A program made the translations under genes and the position numbers. From Bacteroidales bacterium (lineage in GTDB: Bacteria; Bacteroidota; Bacteroidia; Bacteroidales; UBA12077), in NCBI GenBank assembly GCA_028282785.1, contig JANQHE010000057.1, positions 62,001-126,000 on the forward strand: DNA of 64,000 nucleotides, given 5' to 3'. Positions 37,848-48,650 of the stretch are shown one piece after another. Below the pieces are notes generated by a model. It did not search any database, was not told the origin of the DNA, and worked only from the letters and a program-made list of their open reading frames with translations. The number at the start of each line of letters is the position of its first letter. Positions within the stretch are counted from its first letter, which is position 1.

Positions 37848-38012
37848 TTAAATCGTAGTTTAAGTAGTAAATAAAAACAATTAATAAGCAATCATGTTAA
37901 ATAAAATATCAAATTTATGAAAACATATCATTATTAAAAGATTATATGAGGTCTTTTTTATGCCACAATAATTTTATAACTTAGATGTTCAGAAACCTTT
38001 CGAAGCCAAAAA

Positions 38013-40847
38013 ATGATTAGTTTTAAGAATTTTATAAATTTTTTCAAAAAATCATCTAATAAAGAAATTCAACTTGTCAGTCTGTTTCTTACTCAGGTAA
38101 TCATTTTAGTTTTTATAATGTTTGTTGTTGTTCTATACTTTTGGATTAAAAGAGAATACAGCAATTTAAGATCGGAAATTTCTGACATACAAAGGAATTA
38201 TATTGAATCACAAAAAGAAAATATCAAAAGAGAAACGGAAAGAGCAGTTAGTTATATAAACTTTAATATACAACAAACTGAATCTAATATAAGATCTTCA
38301 TTAAAAAACCGGGTTGATGTTGCAGCTGATATTGCGCTTAATATTTATAATGAAAATAGCGATACTAAAACCGTAACAGAAATTAAAAGTTTAATAATTG
38401 ATGCTCTTAGTCCAATTCGGTTTGAAACTACCGGTAGTCGCTATTTTATAGGAAATTTAAGTGGTAAAATAGATCTTTTGCCTGAATATGAAGGAAAAAA
38501 CTCATATCACGGACAAGACGAAATAAGCAACATGGCCATTCAAGACATATTAAATATTATTCGTGTAGAAAAAGAAGGGTTTGTTTCCAATTACCCGACA
38601 AAACCAGGTGGAGATACTATAACCGGATCAAAAAAATTGACATATGTAAAACTTATTGAACCTCTCAACTGGTATATTGGGGCCAGTGAATTTTACAATA
38701 ATTTCAATGCTAGTATTCAACAAGAAGTTTTACTCTGGTTATCTAATTATAGGTTTGATAATGAAGGATATATTTTTGTAAATACTTACGATGGTGATGC
38801 TCTTTTAATAAATGGAGAAATCTTTTTAAAGGGAAAAAATTTATGGAACCTGGAAGATGATCCAAATGGAATAAAAGTAATTCAGGAAGAGCGAAAAGCC
38901 ATTAAAAATCCGGATGGTGATTTCATATATTATTCCTGGAGACAATCTACTAACGATAAAATTGGACAAAAAATGTCCTTTGTAAAAGGAATTCCCCAAT
39001 GGAAATGGATTGTTGGTGCAGGAGTTTATCTTGAAGAAATAAACCAGGTACTAGATGCGAAAGAAGCGGAATTAAAAAAAGTTATATTAAAAGATATTAT
39101 ATTCATTATTATTTGGTTAAGTATACTTTTCACTTTAATATATATTTTTGCTTTATACCTTTCGAGAAAAGCACAAAACAATATTCAATCATTTATTCGA
39201 TTTTTTAATGTGGCTTCATCTGAAAATATTCTAATAGATGAATCGAGTATAAACTTAACAGAATTTAAAGCCATTGCCAGTTCTGCTAACAAAATGATAT
39301 CTGAGATTAAACTATCTAAGGAAAGAAAACAGGAAAAAGAAGCTCACTATGAACAATTATTTGAAAAATCGCCTGAGGCAATTGTATATCTTAATGCAAG
39401 GGGTAATATCCAAAAAATAAATACTTCATTTACTAAACTATTTGGTTTCAATAATTCGGAAATTGCTGATAAAACCTTAGATGATCTTATTGTACCTCCG
39501 GAGTTAAAAAAAGAAGCTTTACTAATTAATAAAAACTTTCTTGAAGGCTCTACAAATCAAATTGAAGCAATTCGTACTACAAAAAACAAAGAAAAGGTTT
39601 ATGTGTCAATCGTTGGATTGCCAGTTAAATTATATGACAAACCAATAGGATATTATGTAATTTATAGAAACATAACCGATCAGAAGGAATTTGAGCAACA
39701 ATTATATACCTCCATGATTAAAGCGGAAGAATCAGATCGTTTAAAAACTTCTTTTTTAACAAATCTTTCTCACGAAATTAGAACTCCGTTAAATGCAATT
39801 ATCGGTTTCTCAACTTTACTAAATTCAAAAGAATTTCCTATAGAAGATCAAAAAGAGTATCTAAGGTTGATGGCCAATAGTGGCAGGTTGCTTCTTGAGA
39901 TTATAGATAATATTATTGATATCTCTAAAATCGAATCATCTACCCTTATTATAAATAAAACCAAAAGCAATTTTAACACAATGCTCGATGAGTTGTTGAT
40001 TGAGTTCACTGAATTAAAAAATAATATGGATTTAACCAATATAGAGCTTAAGTTAAACAAAGAAATAAAAGAAAAGGAACTCTTTATTCTTACTGATTTA
40101 AAAAGATTAAAACAAATATTTTCAAATCTCTTAGATAATGCATTTAAATTCACAGAAAGTGGATTAATTGAATTTGGATATCATGTGCAAAATAAAAACC
40201 TGGTATGTTATGTAAAAGATACCGGGATAGGAATTGAAGAAAAAGATCAGGAGTTTATTTTCGATCAGTTTAGACAAGCTGATGAGTCTTCAACTCGTAA
40301 ATATGGAGGAACAGGAGTAGGCTTAGCTCTTTGTAAAAGATTGGTTGAACTATTAGGGGGAAAATTATGGGTAGAATCTAAAAAAAATGAAGGTTCCAAA
40401 TTTAGTTTTACAATATCCTTTGATTTAATCAAACCAGAGAAAAAAATCAAGCCTAAAGTTGCTTTTAAGGATAATGTCGACTGGAGCTCAAAAAAAATAT
40501 TGATTGCCGAAGATGTTGAAGCAAACTACAAACTTCTGTATACTTTTCTTGAAAAAACTAAAGTCAATATTTTCTGGGCTAAAGATGGTAAAGAAGTTTT
40601 GCGAATGGTTGAAAAAGAACCTAATTATGACCTGATTTTAATGGATATTAACATGCCAATCATGACCGGTCATGATGCATTAGAAAAGCTAAAAGAAAGT
40701 GGTTATAAGATTCCGGTTGTAGCACAAACTGCATATGCATCTGATGATCAAAGATATGAAATGCAGGATTTGGGATATAGTGATTATATATTAAAACCAA
40801 TAACTTTCCAGGTTTTATTGCAAAAAATCTCAAAGTTTTTGAATTAA
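38013..40847 (+). CDS. Cache-domain hybrid sensor histidine kinase / response regulator
   Basis: The 944-aa protein has TM1 (about 28-48), a periplasmic region of about 290 residues with Cache features (ETTGSRYFIGNLSGKIDLLP; GIPQWKWIVGAGVYLEEI), TM2 (about 360-382), a PAS domain (about 447-560), the phosphoacceptor FLTNLSHEIRTPLN with H587, an HATPase domain (DTGIGIEE, YGGTGVGLAL) and a receiver domain with D878 in LILMDINMP. It is 24 bp upstream of the YgjP-like gene and lies before the four Cache receptors, so it is a candidate kinase partner for them, though it seems to be in a separate transcription unit. Confidence 0.92.
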   Translation: MISFKNFINFFKKSSNKEIQLVSLFLTQVIILVFIMFVVVLYFWIKREYSNLRSEISDIQRNYIESQKENIKRETERAVSYINFNIQQTESNIRSSLKNRVDVAADIALNIYNENSDTKTVTEIKSLIIDALSPIRFETTGSRYFIGNLSGKIDLLPEYEGKNSYHGQDEISNMAIQDILNIIRVEKEGFVSNYPTKPGGDTITGSKKLTYVKLIEPLNWYIGASEFYNNFNASIQQEVLLWLSNYRFDNEGYIFVNTYDGDALLINGEIFLKGKNLWNLEDDPNGIKVIQEERKAIKNPDGDFIYYSWRQSTNDKIGQKMSFVKGIPQWKWIVGAGVYLEEINQVLDAKEAELKKVILKDIIFIIIWLSILFTLIYIFALYLSRKAQNNIQSFIRFFNVASSENILIDESSINLTEFKAIASSANKMISEIKLSKERKQEKEAHYEQLFEKSPEAIVYLNARGNIQKINTSFTKLFGFNNSEIADKTLDDLIVPPELKKEALLINKNFLEGSTNQIEAIRTTKNKEKVYVSIVGLPVKLYDKPIGYYVIYRNITDQKEFEQQLYTSMIKAEESDRLKTSFLTNLSHEIRTPLNAIIGFSTLLNSKEFPIEDQKEYLRLMANSGRLLLEIIDNIIDISKIESSTLIINKTKSNFNTMLDELLIEFTELKNNMDLTNIELKLNKEIKEKELFILTDLKRLKQIFSNLLDNAFKFTESGLIEFGYHVQNKNLVCYVKDTGIGIEEKDQEFIFDQFRQADESSTRKYGGTGVGLALCKRLVELLGGKLWVESKKNEGSKFSFTISFDLIKPEKKIKPKVAFKDNVDWSSKKILIAEDVEANYKLLYTFLEKTKVNIFWAKDGKEVLRMVEKEPNYDLILMDINMPIMTGHDALEKLKESGYKIPVVAQTAYASDDQRYEMQDLGYSDYILKPITFQVLLQKISKFLN

Positions 40848-40871
40848 TTTGTAGTTCATTATAATTACAAA

Positions 40872-41591
40872 ATGCCCGATAAGATAATCCTCGTTGATCG
40901 TATTGGAGATGTTACGTTCCGTAAAAATAAACGATCTAAAAACGTAAGTATTACTATCCGTCCTTTGAAAGGAGTGATAGTAAATCTACCACAATATGTT
41001 AGTTATGGATTTGCAAAAAATATTGTTGAAAAAAAGCGAGATTGGATATTGAAACATCTTCCGAAAATTGAAAAGATCGAAAACAAACTAACCGTTTTTA
41101 CTCCATCAACAGACTTTTTTACAAAATACCGGCAATTAATCATTATACCTGAAAAAACAGACCATGTAAAAACATTAATTACACCGGAAAAAATCCTTAT
41201 TAAATATCCCGAACATATTCATGTAAAAGATCATAGAATTCAAGAAATAATTCGTAATACAATAACCAAAACCCTTAGAACTGAAGCTAAATCATACTTA
41301 CCTCAAAGAACTGAAGTTCTTGCCCAACAATTAAACTTCAAATTCAACAAGGTTTTCATAAAAAATACCAAAACTCTTTGGGGAAGTTGCAGTGCACAAA
41401 ACAACATAAACCTAAATTTACACTTAATGCGATTACCTGATCACTTAATTGATTATGTTATAATACATGAACTATGTCATACAATAGAAAAAAATCATGG
41501 TAGACAATTCTGGGAATTAATGGATTCTGTTCTTGGAAATGCTAAAAGTTTATCCAAAGAATTACAAAAGCACTCCATACAAATTTATTAA
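40872..41591 (+). CDS. YgjP-like (DUF45) metallopeptidase-fold protein
   Basis: The 239-aa protein carries the conserved WGSCS motif (170-174) and a zinc-type H199-E200-x-x-H203 (IIHELCHTIEKNHG) with a further H209, the marks of the YgjP/DUF45 branch of M48/SprT-like proteins. It is cytoplasmic as far as the sequence shows. The substrate is not known. It follows the hybrid kinase by 24 bp and is likely cotranscribed with it. Confidence 0.88.
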   Translation: MPDKIILVDRIGDVTFRKNKRSKNVSITIRPLKGVIVNLPQYVSYGFAKNIVEKKRDWILKHLPKIEKIENKLTVFTPSTDFFTKYRQLIIIPEKTDHVKTLITPEKILIKYPEHIHVKDHRIQEIIRNTITKTLRTEAKSYLPQRTEVLAQQLNFKFNKVFIKNTKTLWGSCSAQNNINLNLHLMRLPDHLIDYVIIHELCHTIEKNHGRQFWELMDSVLGNAKSLSKELQKHSIQIY

Positions 41592-41623
41592 AGGCTAAAT
41601 CCCTAATAATTACTTAGCATTAA

Positions 41624-41654
41624 TTTGATTTTTTCTTAAAATAATGTAAGTTTA
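41624..41654 (+). promoter_or_regulatory. Promoter of the Cache-receptor operon
   Basis: TTTG (41624-41627), a 19-nt spacer and TAAGTTTA (41647-41654, one mismatch to TAnnTTTG) form a good Bacteroidota sigma-A-type promoter. Transcription would start near 41661, about 20 nt before the first receptor ATG at 41682. It is the only such element I find ahead of the five-gene block. Confidence 0.45.
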
Positions 41655-41681
41655 AACGTTATTTTCTAATAGACCTCTTAC

Positions 41682-43976
41682 ATGAAGATCAATATAAAAA
41701 TGATGGTATATATCCTATCAACTTCGATGTTGATTTTTATTGCATCTGTTGGTTATATTACCTCAAAATCAAGGCAATTAGCATTAGAAGAAGCTAAAGA
41801 AATTGCTAACAAAAATGCACATGAGTATGCAAATTTGATAAAATCAAAATTAGTTGCCGATCTTAAAATTGTGAAGACTCTTGCACAATCAGGACAAGCA
41901 TATCAAAAAACTGATTGGAAAAACTGGAATAATATCTTTCTTGAACAACAATTACATGTTATAACCGAAAACCCGCATTATTTAGCAGTAGCAACAAGTT
42001 GGGAACTTAATCATATAGACCCTGAATGGGACAGACCCTTTGGTCGTTATTTAAATGGATGGGTAAAAGATCAAAATGGAATTATATCGCAGATTGAAAC
42101 AAGACTGAATACCGAAGGAGACGATATAACAAGTAATTATTATAAAATGAAGGCCTCCGGAAATTCCATGATTGTTGATCCTAAACTATGGTCACCAACT
42201 GGAAAAGCAGAAGATGCATATATAAATGCAAATATCTCAGTTCCTGTAAAACTCGGAAATACATTTATCGGACTGGCAGGCATAGATGTTGATTTACAAC
42301 TATTTCAGGATATTATTGTGAAAATTAGCCCTTTTCAAATGAGTTATGCATTTCTTCTTTCAAATGATGGAACTTATGTCGCTCATCCAAATATGAGCCT
42401 AATGGGAAAATTAATCGGGACAGAATTCCCGGAATTTAATGAACAATACCATATAGTTGATAATGTAAAAGAAGGACTTAACTTTTCTTTTACTCATAAA
42501 AATGAATATGGTCAAAAGGATTTTTATGTATTTGCTCCTTTAATAATTGATGAAATAGATACGCCATGGTCGTTAGCTATTGTTGTACCATACAAAGTCA
42601 TTACTGCAAAAGCAAAATCTATCCTCATTAATGCTCTTTTTGTTAGTTTTCTTGGATTAATTCTTTTAATAATTGTTATTTGGATTATTGCCCGAAATAT
42701 TACTCAACCCATAGTAAAAGTTACAAATACCCTTAAGGATATTGCAAAAGGCAAAATTGATGAATCGCTAAAAGTAAATATTAAATCAAAAGATGAAGCT
42801 GGTGAAATGGCTTTAGCTTTAAACACCTCAATAGATGGTTTAAATAAAAAAGCTGATTTTGCCAACCAAATAGGCTCCGGGAATATTACAGAAAAGTTAG
42901 AATTATTAAGTGAAAAAGATAAACTTGGTCAATCGCTTGTTAGCATGCAAAATAGTTTATTGAAAGCTAAATCCGATGAAGAAAGAAGAGCGCTTGAGGA
43001 TAATAAACACAGGTGGACTAATGAAGGATTAGCAAAATTTGCAGATATACTTCGTAGGAACAATGACGACATTGATCTACTTGCAAATGATATCATTAAA
43101 AACCTGGTATATTACCTTGACGGGAACCAGGGAGGTTTATTCATTTTAAACGACGAAGATAAAAATGATGTATTTTATGAGCTTATTTCTGCATTTGCAT
43201 ACGATAGGGAGAAACACTTAACAAAAAAGGTAGGCCTTGGAGAAGGTTTAATTGGGACTTGTGCTGCTGAAAAAAATACAATTTATTTGACTGAAATTCC
43301 ACAAGATTATATGGAAATTACATCAGGTTTGGGAGAGGCTAATCCGAACAGTATATTAATTGTTCCTCTCAGAACCGAAAATGAGGTATTAGGTGTTGTT
43401 GAAATTGCATCATTTAATAGCTTTAAGCAACATGAGATAGAATTTACTGAACAAGTTGCAGAAAGCATCGCTTCGACATTAAAATCTGTTCAAATTAACT
43501 CCAAAACCTCTCAGTTACTTGAACAATCTCAGCAACAAGCCGAAGAAATGGCGGCTCAAGAAGAAGAAATGCGTCAGAATATGGAAGAACTTCAGGCAAC
43601 TCAAGAAGAGTCTACAAGAAAAGGTGAAGAAATTACAGGAATCTTAAATGGAATAGATCAATTTCTACTTAAAGCAGAATTCGATTTAAACGCTTCACTT
43701 ATATTAGCTAACGATTTGTTTATAAGGAAATTTGGTTATTCGCTAAATGAAATTGTAGGAAAGGAAATTGAAGAATTTGTTTCAGAAAAGGATGTTACAA
43801 AATTTCAAAAGATATTAAATACAGTAATGAGTGGAAACTCTCATCAAGAAATTACGTTCTTAAAAGATAAAGAAGGAAACGAATTAAAGCTAGTTACATC
43901 GTTCACTCCTGTAATAGTCAATGAAAGTTTTGAAAAAATATTATTTTTAGCAATAGATATTAGTGATTATCAATGA
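41682..43976 (+). CDS. Receptor 1: Cache-HAMP-GAF-coiled coil-PAS
   Basis: The 764-aa membrane protein has TM1 (about 8-26), a periplasmic double Cache region (about 36-295, with SWELNHIDPEWDRPFGR), TM2 (about 311-337), a HAMP domain (to about 395), a GAF domain (about 460-606, GEGLIGTCAAEKNTIY; IVPLRTENEVLGVVEIASFN), a coiled coil (EEMAAQEEEMRQNMEELQAT) and a PAS domain (about 655-764). There is no His-kinase, GGDEF, EAL, MCP or phosphatase domain. Of the four tandem paralogues it is the most diverged at the N-terminus (MKINIKMMVYIL). Receptor 2 begins 16 bp later. Presumed role: ligand sensing, signalling through the coiled coil to an unknown partner. Confidence 0.85.
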   Translation: MKINIKMMVYILSTSMLIFIASVGYITSKSRQLALEEAKEIANKNAHEYANLIKSKLVADLKIVKTLAQSGQAYQKTDWKNWNNIFLEQQLHVITENPHYLAVATSWELNHIDPEWDRPFGRYLNGWVKDQNGIISQIETRLNTEGDDITSNYYKMKASGNSMIVDPKLWSPTGKAEDAYINANISVPVKLGNTFIGLAGIDVDLQLFQDIIVKISPFQMSYAFLLSNDGTYVAHPNMSLMGKLIGTEFPEFNEQYHIVDNVKEGLNFSFTHKNEYGQKDFYVFAPLIIDEIDTPWSLAIVVPYKVITAKAKSILINALFVSFLGLILLIIVIWIIARNITQPIVKVTNTLKDIAKGKIDESLKVNIKSKDEAGEMALALNTSIDGLNKKADFANQIGSGNITEKLELLSEKDKLGQSLVSMQNSLLKAKSDEERRALEDNKHRWTNEGLAKFADILRRNNDDIDLLANDIIKNLVYYLDGNQGGLFILNDEDKNDVFYELISAFAYDREKHLTKKVGLGEGLIGTCAAEKNTIYLTEIPQDYMEITSGLGEANPNSILIVPLRTENEVLGVVEIASFNSFKQHEIEFTEQVAESIASTLKSVQINSKTSQLLEQSQQQAEEMAAQEEEMRQNMEELQATQEESTRKGEEITGILNGIDQFLLKAEFDLNASLILANDLFIRKFGYSLNEIVGKEIEEFVSEKDVTKFQKILNTVMSGNSHQEITFLKDKEGNELKLVTSFTPVIVNESFEKILFLAIDISDYQ

Positions 43977-43992
43977 TTAAAATAAGTTTGGT

Positions 43993-46302
43993 ATGAAATT
44001 AAAGCTTGGTTTAAAAAACAAAATGCAACTTTATCTTATTTCTTTATCAGTTGTAATTTATGCAATTGCCTTAGGATATATAAGTATTAATGCTAAGAAA
44101 ACAACTTATAAAGATTCTGTTGAATTGGTAAATACAAATGCCGAAAAGTTTGCATTCAAAATGCAATCGGATTTAAACGAATACATGGCAGTAGTTAGAA
44201 CTTTAGCCAATGCTTTTAAGGTATATAAAGACATGCCTCGAGAAGAATGGGATCCGCTATTTATTGAAATGTATGATAAAATTTATCGAGATAATCCGAT
44301 TTTTTACAAATTATGGGATAGTTGGGAGTTAAGTAAAATAGATGAAAATTGGGATAGGCCAACCGGACGAATTGCTAATGTATTCTCTCGTATTAATGGT
44401 CGTGTTGTACAAAAACAAGACATTAGAAGTTTGGATGGAGATAATCCAACCTATGCTAATATTAAAATCCAGGCTAAGGAAATGATGTTACCAATATATT
44501 TTGATGTATTTACTGATGAAGGTGAAACCTCAAAATTAATGACCAGTTTAGTTACTCCAATAATGGTTAATAATGAATACCATGGAATGGTTGGGATAGA
44601 CATTATTTTGGCACGATTCCAAAAAATGGTTGAAGAAATTAGTCTTTCAAAATTTGAAGGAAATTATGCCTTCTTAATTACAGAAGAAGGCAAATATGCA
44701 GGCCATCCGGAAACTCATTTATTAAACCAAATCGCTGAATATAAAATTAAATCCGGTAAAGACTTTAATATTATAAATGCTATTAAAGACGGAGAAAGTT
44801 TTAATTTAGAAGTACTTGACGATTTAGGTAAAACCCACTATATAGCTTTTTCACCTATTAATATTGGAAGAACAAGTACTCCTTGGTTTTTAGGTATTTC
44901 TGTTCCAATTAATTCGATTATGGCACAGGCAGACAGGAATTTTATGATATCGTTGATAGTTGGTATAATTGGAATTTTAATCATCAGTTTAGCAATATAT
45001 ATTGTTACTAAAAACATTTCTGACCCTATTCAAAATATTACTGATTTTCTGAAAGAACTTGCTAAAGGAAAAACTGATCAGCAATTAGATTTAAATATAA
45101 AATCTGGTGATGAAATAGAAGAAATGACCTACGCATTAAAAACCTCTGTTGAAGGATTAAATAAGAAAACTGATTTCGCCAATCGTATTGAATCCGGAGA
45201 TTTAGATCACGAATTTGAATTACTAAGTGATGATGATATGCTTGGTAAAGCTTTGGTAGAGATGCGCGATAGTTTAAAGAAAGCCCGAGTTGATGAAGAA
45301 AATAGAAAAATTGAAGACGAAAAAAGAAGGTGGAGCAATGAAGGATTAGCCAAATTTGCGGATATTTTACGTCAAAATAATGATAATTTAGACGAACTTT
45401 CATATCAAATTATAAAGAATCTAATTCATTACCTTGAAGCTAACCAAGGTGGGTTATTTCTAATTAACGATGAAGATAAAAATAATATTTTTCTTGACTT
45501 AGTTGCTGCTTTTGCTTTTGATAGAAAAAAACATTTAGAGAAGCGAATCGAAATGGGTGATGGAGTCGTTGGAGCAGTAGCATTAGAAAAACTAACTTCT
45601 TACATTGAAGATTTACCGGAAGATTATATAACAATTACATCAGGATTAGGAGACTCAAACCCTCGTTCATTAGTTGTTGTTCCTCTTAAAATGGAAGAAA
45701 AAGTGTATGGAGTAATTGAGATTGCATCGTTCAATAAATTCGAAGAATACCAAATTGAATTTATTGAAAAGGTTGCGGAAAATATAGCCGCTACATTATC
45801 ATCGGTAAAAATAAATATACAAACCAATGAACTTTTAGAAAAGTTTCAACAGCAATCTGAAGAGATGGCCGCTCAAGAAGAAGAAATGCGCCAAAACATG
45901 GAAGAACTGCAGGCTACGCAAGAAGAAGCAGGTAGAAAAAATGCCGAAATGGAAAGTTTTTTTCATGCCTTGGAAGAGTCAAGTTGCATTATTGAATATA
46001 GTCCTGAGGGATTTATTACCAAAGTAAATGACAACTATCTTAATCTTCTTAATTTAAGAAGAGATGAAGTTCTTGGAGCACATCATTCTGATAAGATGGA
46101 GTTTACCTCAAAACAAAAAGCTGAATATGATAAATTTTGGAATGATTTATCATCTGGTAAAACCAGAAAAGAAAAAGCAACCTATTCAATCGATGGTAAA
46201 AAAACTGAATTCATTGAAGTATACACTCCGGTTCTGGATGAAAACAAATCTATAATAAGAATACTAAAAATCTCGAATTCATTAAAAGAGTTCAATGAAT
46301 AA
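43993..46302 (+). CDS. Receptor 2: Cache-HAMP-GAF-coiled coil-PAS
   Basis: The 769-aa protein has the same layout as receptor 1: TM1 (about 13-31), Cache (DSWELSKIDENWDRPTGR), TM2 (about 316-340), HAMP, GAF (GDGVVGAVALEKLTSYIED), the shared coiled coil and a final PAS. The PAS has the chemoreceptor-like features GAHHS, a FWNDLSSGK spacing and YTPVLDENKSIIRILKIS, similar in form to PAS domains of Aer/BdlA-type chemoreceptors, but no methyl-accepting domain follows. Its GAF lacks the Cys seen in the GTCA/GNCA loop of the other three receptors (GAVA here). Receptor 3 begins 9 bp later. Confidence 0.85.
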   Translation: MKLKLGLKNKMQLYLISLSVVIYAIALGYISINAKKTTYKDSVELVNTNAEKFAFKMQSDLNEYMAVVRTLANAFKVYKDMPREEWDPLFIEMYDKIYRDNPIFYKLWDSWELSKIDENWDRPTGRIANVFSRINGRVVQKQDIRSLDGDNPTYANIKIQAKEMMLPIYFDVFTDEGETSKLMTSLVTPIMVNNEYHGMVGIDIILARFQKMVEEISLSKFEGNYAFLITEEGKYAGHPETHLLNQIAEYKIKSGKDFNIINAIKDGESFNLEVLDDLGKTHYIAFSPINIGRTSTPWFLGISVPINSIMAQADRNFMISLIVGIIGILIISLAIYIVTKNISDPIQNITDFLKELAKGKTDQQLDLNIKSGDEIEEMTYALKTSVEGLNKKTDFANRIESGDLDHEFELLSDDDMLGKALVEMRDSLKKARVDEENRKIEDEKRRWSNEGLAKFADILRQNNDNLDELSYQIIKNLIHYLEANQGGLFLINDEDKNNIFLDLVAAFAFDRKKHLEKRIEMGDGVVGAVALEKLTSYIEDLPEDYITITSGLGDSNPRSLVVVPLKMEEKVYGVIEIASFNKFEEYQIEFIEKVAENIAATLSSVKINIQTNELLEKFQQQSEEMAAQEEEMRQNMEELQATQEEAGRKNAEMESFFHALEESSCIIEYSPEGFITKVNDNYLNLLNLRRDEVLGAHHSDKMEFTSKQKAEYDKFWNDLSSGKTRKEKATYSIDGKKTEFIEVYTPVLDENKSIIRILKISNSLKEFNE

Positions 46303-46311
46303 TTATAAACT

Positions 46312-48624
46312 ATGAAAATAAAACTTAAGATACAGCAAAAAATTCAGATTTTTATAATCACTGCCTCCATTCTTATCTATTTAATAGCTCTTGGATATAT
46401 CAGTATTAATGCCCGTAAAATGGCATACAATGATGCTATTATAGTAACCGACAAATATGTTGGCGAAGTTGCAAAGGACATAAAAGCTCAACTTGATGCT
46501 GATATGAGTGTTGTTAAAACATTATCAAATGCATATTTAGTTTATGAGTCTATGCCTAATCCCGAATGGAAACATTTATTTGAGCAAATGTATATAAAGG
46601 TATTTTCTAAAAATCCACATTTCTATGCTCTTTGGGATAGCTGGGAATTAAAAGTAATTGACCCTAATTGGACCAAGTCAATTGGCCGCTATTCAATGGT
46701 AGTAGCAAGAGAAATGGATGGCTCTCTTATAGTTGATTCTAGCTACAGAAGCATGGAAACCGAATCAAGAATATATGATAAGATAATAAAACATAGAAGA
46801 ATACCTTCTATTTGGGAACCATATCTCGATGAATATACAGTGGGAGAAAATGAACAACAATTAATGACAACTTTAAACTCTCCTATTATGAACAATGGCC
46901 AATATGTCGGTATTGTTGCGATAGATATTACTCTTGACAATTTCCAAAAACTTGTGGCTGATATTAAACCTTACGAGGGTAGTTATTCTTATTTAGTTTC
47001 TTATGAAGGGACCATTGCAGGCCATCCAAATCTAGAATTCTTAAATAATAAATTAGAAGATGTCTTTCCTGAAGATTATGTAAATAATGATATACTTGAA
47101 AAAATCAAAGCAGGAGAAGCTTTTAACTATATAAGCAAGGATGAAAATGGAGTAGAAACATATTATTCTTATTCTCCTATACATGTAGTTGACACTAACA
47201 CCCCATGGTCAATTGCAATTTCTGTTCCTGTTAAAACCATAATGGCTAAAGCAATTCTAAATTTTAGAATCTCATTAATTGTAGGTATTCTGGGAATATT
47301 ATTAATGGTTATTATTATTGCTATTATTGGTCGAAATATTACAAACCCTATTACTAAAATTACGGTTTTACTAAAGAAAATTGCTAAAGGTTATATTGAT
47401 GAGACTATGAGAATTAATATAAAAACGAGAGATGAAATTGAAGAAATGGCTAATGCATTAAACCAATCGGTTAATGGTTTAAATAATAAGGTAGAATTTG
47501 CTAATTCAATAGGCCAAGGCAAATTAAATGAAGAATTCGAGCTACTCAGTGAAGAGGATATTTTAGGAAAGTCTTTGCTAGAAATGAGAGCAAGTTTGGT
47601 AAAAGCAGAAGAAGAAGATCAAAAACGTAAAATTGAAGACGAAAAAAGAAGATGGATCAACGAAGGATTAGCACAATTTGGAGATATATTAAGGCAAAAC
47701 AATGATAATTTGGAAAAACTTGCTACTGAGATCATAATGAATCTTGTAGGCTATTTAAAGGCTAATCAGGGAGGAATATTTATTCTAAATGACGACGATA
47801 AAGAAAATATATATTTTGACCTTCTTTCATCTTATGCCTATGACAGAAGAAAGTTTATGCAAAAACAAATTGAACTTGGCGAAGGTTTAGTTGGAAATTG
47901 TGCCATAGAAAAGAAAACTATTTATATGACAGATATTCCTCAGGATTATATGGAAATTACATCTGGCTTGGGAGGTTCAAATCCAAATAGTTTATTAATA
48001 GTTCCTTTAAAACTTGAAGAAGAAGTATTAGGTGTATTGGAAATTGCTTCGTTTAATATATTTGAAAAATATGAAATAGAATTTATCGAAAAACTAGCAG
48101 AAAGTATTGGCTCAACTTTATCATCAGTTAGAGTAAATATCCGTACAAATGAGTTATTAAACAGATCACAGCAACAGGCAGAGGAAATGGCGGCCCAAGA
48201 AGAAGAAATGCGTCAAAATATGGAAGAGTTAAAAGCTACTCAAGAAGAATCATTACGAAAAAGTACTGAAATGGAAGGTCTGGTTGAAGCTCTTAATACT
48301 TCAAGTTTTGTAATTGAATATGATTTAGATGGATACATACAAAGTGTTAATGATTATTATCTGAATTTAGTAGGTTTATCAAGAGAAGAAATTGTTGGTA
48401 CTCACCACTCACTAAATATGGAATTTACAGCTCAACAAAAAGATGCTTATGACAATTTCTGGAGAGAGTTAAGAGCTGGAAAGATCCAAAAAGAAACTAC
48501 AAAAGTGAAAGTCAATAATAAGGAATTGGTATTTGCAGAAACTTACACTCCTCTGAGAAATGAAGAGGGTAATGTTTATAAAATACTTAAAATTTCGACA
48601 AATATTACTGATTATCACACCTAA
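46312..48624 (+). CDS. Receptor 3: Cache-HAMP-GAF-coiled coil-PAS
   Basis: The 770-aa paralogue has TM1 (about 13-31, IQIFIITASILIYLIALGYI), Cache (DSWELKVIDPNWTKSIGR, so the WDRP seen in the others is altered to WTKS), TM2 (about 318-342), HAMP, GAF (GEGLVGNCAIEKKTIYMTDI), the coiled coil and a PAS with GTHHS and YTPLRNEEGNVYKILKIS. The altered Cache motif may mean a different ligand. It is closest to receptor 4 (shared MAYNDA after TM1, LLEMRASLVKAEEED). Receptor 4 begins 26 bp later. Confidence 0.85.
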   Translation: MKIKLKIQQKIQIFIITASILIYLIALGYISINARKMAYNDAIIVTDKYVGEVAKDIKAQLDADMSVVKTLSNAYLVYESMPNPEWKHLFEQMYIKVFSKNPHFYALWDSWELKVIDPNWTKSIGRYSMVVAREMDGSLIVDSSYRSMETESRIYDKIIKHRRIPSIWEPYLDEYTVGENEQQLMTTLNSPIMNNGQYVGIVAIDITLDNFQKLVADIKPYEGSYSYLVSYEGTIAGHPNLEFLNNKLEDVFPEDYVNNDILEKIKAGEAFNYISKDENGVETYYSYSPIHVVDTNTPWSIAISVPVKTIMAKAILNFRISLIVGILGILLMVIIIAIIGRNITNPITKITVLLKKIAKGYIDETMRINIKTRDEIEEMANALNQSVNGLNNKVEFANSIGQGKLNEEFELLSEEDILGKSLLEMRASLVKAEEEDQKRKIEDEKRRWINEGLAQFGDILRQNNDNLEKLATEIIMNLVGYLKANQGGIFILNDDDKENIYFDLLSSYAYDRRKFMQKQIELGEGLVGNCAIEKKTIYMTDIPQDYMEITSGLGGSNPNSLLIVPLKLEEEVLGVLEIASFNIFEKYEIEFIEKLAESIGSTLSSVRVNIRTNELLNRSQQQAEEMAAQEEEMRQNMEELKATQEESLRKSTEMEGLVEALNTSSFVIEYDLDGYIQSVNDYYLNLVGLSREEIVGTHHSLNMEFTAQQKDAYDNFWRELRAGKIQKETTKVKVNNKELVFAETYTPLRNEEGNVYKILKISTNITDYHT

Positions 48625-48650
48625 ATAATATTTCCCAAATTTTATGAACT